Origin: an uncultured Azospirillum sp.
Lineage (GTDB): Bacteria; Pseudomonadota; Alphaproteobacteria; Azospirillales; Azospirillaceae
Length of the DNA: 16,776 nt
Direction: 5' to 3'
Assembly (NCBI RefSeq): GCF_946480385.1
Contig: NZ_CAMLJP010000126.1
Span: 1-16,776, forward strand
The position numbers and the translations under genes were made by a program. The notes beneath the pieces are model-generated. The model did not search any database, was not told the DNA's origin, and saw nothing but the letters and a program-made list of their open reading frames with translations. This document shows positions 15,143 through 16,776 of this stretch, one piece after another. The first letter of the stretch is position 1; each line of letters opens with the position of its first letter.

Positions 15143-16776
15143 ATGACCATCGACCAGATGCTCTCTTTCGGAATCATCGGCGCGGTGATCGCGCTGCTGA
15201 TCTGGGACCGGCTGCGCTATGACCTCGTCGGCATGCTGGCGCTGCTGACCTCGGTCGCGGCTGGCATCGTGCCGGCGAAGGAGGCCTTCCAGGGCTTCTC
15301 CGACGACATCGTCATCATCGTCGGCTCGGCCCTGGTGGTCAGCGCCGCCGTCGGCCGCTCGGGCGTGGTGGAGGCGGCGATGCGCCCGCTGACCACGCGC
15401 ATGACCAGCGTCTGGACCCAGGTGGCGGTTCTGGCCGGCGCGGTGACCATGCTGTCGGCCATCGTCAAGAATATCGGGGCGCTGGCCATCTTCATGCCCA
15501 TCGCCCTGCAGGTGGCGCGGCGCAGCGGCACGCCGGTGTCGTTGCTGCTGATGCCGATGGCTTTCGGTTCGCTGCTGGGCGGTCTGATGACGCTGGTCGG
15601 CACGTCGCCCAACATCATCGTCTCGCGCGTCCGGGTGGAGATGACGGGCCAGCCCTTCCACATGTTCGATTTCACTCCCGTAGGGCTGGTGATCGCGGTG
15701 TTCGGCGTCGCCTTCCTGTCGGTCGGCTACCGGCTGCTGCCGAAGGGCAGGGCGGCCGGGGCGGGTCCCGCCTTCAACATCGACGACTATACGGCGGAGG
15801 CTCGGCTGCCCGCCGGGTCGCAGTTCGTCGGCCGCACCGTGGCGGAGCTGGAGCATTTCGGCGAGAACGAGGTGACCGTCGCCGCCATCGTGCGCGAGAA
15901 CTACCGCCGTTATGTCCCGTCCGGCCATTGGGTGCTGTTCGCCGGCGACATCCTGGTGCTGGAGGGCGACACCACGGCGCTGGCCGAACTGGTCAAGCGC
16001 GCCGGCCTGCGCATGATGCACGACAAGGACCAGGAGGAGGTCGAGCAGAAGGACGACATCGCCGTGGTCGAGGCGGTGGTGGAGCAGCGCTCCGCCATGA
16101 TCGGCCACAGCATCGAGGAGGTGAACCTGCGCGAGCGATTCGGCGCCAACCTGCTGGCGATCAGCCGGCGCGGCCGTCCGATCCGCCAGCGCCTGCGCCG
16201 CGTCCGCCTGCAGTCGGGCGATCTGGTGGTGCTGCAATGCCGTCAGGCCGCCGTGGCCGACACGCTGGCCGAGCTGGGCTGCCTGCCGCTGGCCGAACGC
16301 AATCTCGGCATCGGCCGCACGCCGAAGCGGGCGGCGGCGGTGGCGGTGCTGGGCCTGACCGTGATCCTGGTCGCCACCGGGATGGTTCCGGTCGCCATCG
16401 GCTTCTTCGGGGCGGCGGTGGCGATGACCGCGCTGAAGGTGGTCAGCCTGCGCGAGGCCTATGAGGCCATCGAATGGCCGATCCTGGTGCTGCTGGGATC
16501 GCTGATCCCGGTCAGCGAGACCTTGCGCACCACCGGCGGGACCGAGCTGATCGCCGGCTTCCTGTCGGAGGCGTCGCAGGGGCTGCCGCCCATCGGCTCG
16601 CTCGCCATGATCATGGTGGCGGCGATGGCGGTGACGCCCTTCCTGAACAACGCCGCGACCGTGCTGGTGATGGCGCCGATCGGCGCCAGCCTCGCCACCC
16701 ATCTGGGGCTCCGGCCCGACGCCTTCCTGATGGCGGTGGCGATCGGCGCCGGCTGCGACTTCCTCACCCCCATCGG
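15143..16776 (+). CDS. SLC13/DASS-type permease with two RCK_C (TrkA_C) domains, 3' end outside window
   Basis: An inner-membrane ion-coupled transporter, open to the window edge (544 full codons seen). N-terminal spans cover about 6-200, with KNIGALAIFMPI (109-120) and the first SNT-like motif GTSPN at 153-157. A cytoplasmic block follows, with two RCK_C/TrkA_C domains at about 215-290 and 305-380 (FVGRTVAEL; SGDLVVLQC). Membrane spans resume at about 397. TPFLNNAATVLVMAP lies at 498-512, and the second signature GAGCDFLTPIG begins at 536. Proteins with this layout are annotated as SLC13-family permeases; substrates include dicarboxylates, sulfate or other anions with Na(+). Which one cannot be said. 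The ATG at 15143 has AGGAAGGA only at a distance of 14 bases, so initiation may be weak. Nothing indicates a shared function with the AsmA-family gene. Confidence 0.85.
   Translation, partial: MTIDQMLSFGIIGAVIALLIWDRLRYDLVGMLALLTSVAAGIVPAKEAFQGFSDDIVIIVGSALVVSAAVGRSGVVEAAMRPLTTRMTSVWTQVAVLAGAVTMLSAIVKNIGALAIFMPIALQVARRSGTPVSLLLMPMAFGSLLGGLMTLVGTSPNIIVSRVRVEMTGQPFHMFDFTPVGLVIAVFGVAFLSVGYRLLPKGRAAGAGPAFNIDDYTAEARLPAGSQFVGRTVAELEHFGENEVTVAAIVRENYRRYVPSGHWVLFAGDILVLEGDTTALAELVKRAGLRMMHDKDQEEVEQKDDIAVVEAVVEQRSAMIGHSIEEVNLRERFGANLLAISRRGRPIRQRLRRVRLQSGDLVVLQCRQAAVADTLAELGCLPLAERNLGIGRTPKRAAAVAVLGLTVILVATGMVPVAIGFFGAAVAMTALKVVSLREAYEAIEWPILVLLGSLIPVSETLRTTGGTELIAGFLSEASQGLPPIGSLAMIMVAAMAVTPFLNNAATVLVMAPIGASLATHLGLRPDAFLMAVAIGAGCDFLTPI

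Noticed and set aside
13010..16702. A 1230-codon open frame on the minus strand across the AsmA-family and SLC13-type genes
   Set aside because: It is antisense to two well-supported genes, has His/Asp/Arg/Gly-rich composition typical of GC-biased shadow frames, and shows no domain.
1..16776. Possibility of a mobile element, prophage, CRISPR array, toxin-antitoxin or tRNA gene
   Set aside because: No transposase, integrase, regular direct-repeat array, paired small toxin-antitoxin frames or tRNA-like cloverleaf was seen, and composition is even except for the short AT-rich promoter islands.

Overview
The window reads as ordinary chromosomal or chromid DNA of a GC-rich alphaproteobacterium. 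The GC richness, the dense GC3-biased codons (which open very long meaningless antisense frames), the protein families and short palindromic repeats of the LTLTLSPGGRG-encoding type suggest a Rhodospirillales member such as Azospirillum. The genus is inferred from general resemblance, not from a search. No rRNA, tRNA, CRISPR array, insertion sequence or phage gene was seen. Gaps between genes are all under 300 bases.

Left part (1-7223): polyamine / omega-amino acid uptake and catabolism. A repeat-rich leader (1-245) precedes two translationally coupled ABC permeases of the PotB/PotC type (246-2323). The ATPase and binding protein are not in the window and may lie to the left. Converging on them is a PuuR-like XRE-cupin repressor (2360-2926). 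Divergent from the repressor is a gabD - gabT - CaiB/BaiF CoA-transferase cluster (3144-7223). The intergenic region holds an AT-rich island with three TGTTTAA half-sites, a good candidate operator. The simplest reading is that putrescine or GABA is imported and converted to succinate semialdehyde and succinate. The CoA-transferase also fits a C5 branch (cadaverine or 5-aminovalerate to glutarate to glutaryl-CoA).

Middle (7270-9994): a zinc-dependent alcohol dehydrogenase faces an Lrp/AsnC regulator across a 135-base divergent region. An EamA/DMT-family exporter follows the regulator. A strong hairpin separates the CoA-transferase from the convergent dehydrogenase gene.

Right part (10004-12830, minus strand): a three-gene operon of unknown purpose. 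It encodes a 367-residue and a 436-residue protein, both soluble-looking and mostly helical, which I do not recognise, and then a small protein with the paired HxT motifs of 2H phosphoesterases. This is the least explained part of the window.

Right end (13055-16776, plus strand): an AsmA-family protein anchored by one N-terminal membrane helix, whose C-terminal tail is encoded by palindrome-rich DNA. It is followed by an SLC13-type permease with an internal pair of RCK_C (TrkA_C) domains, cut off by the window edge.
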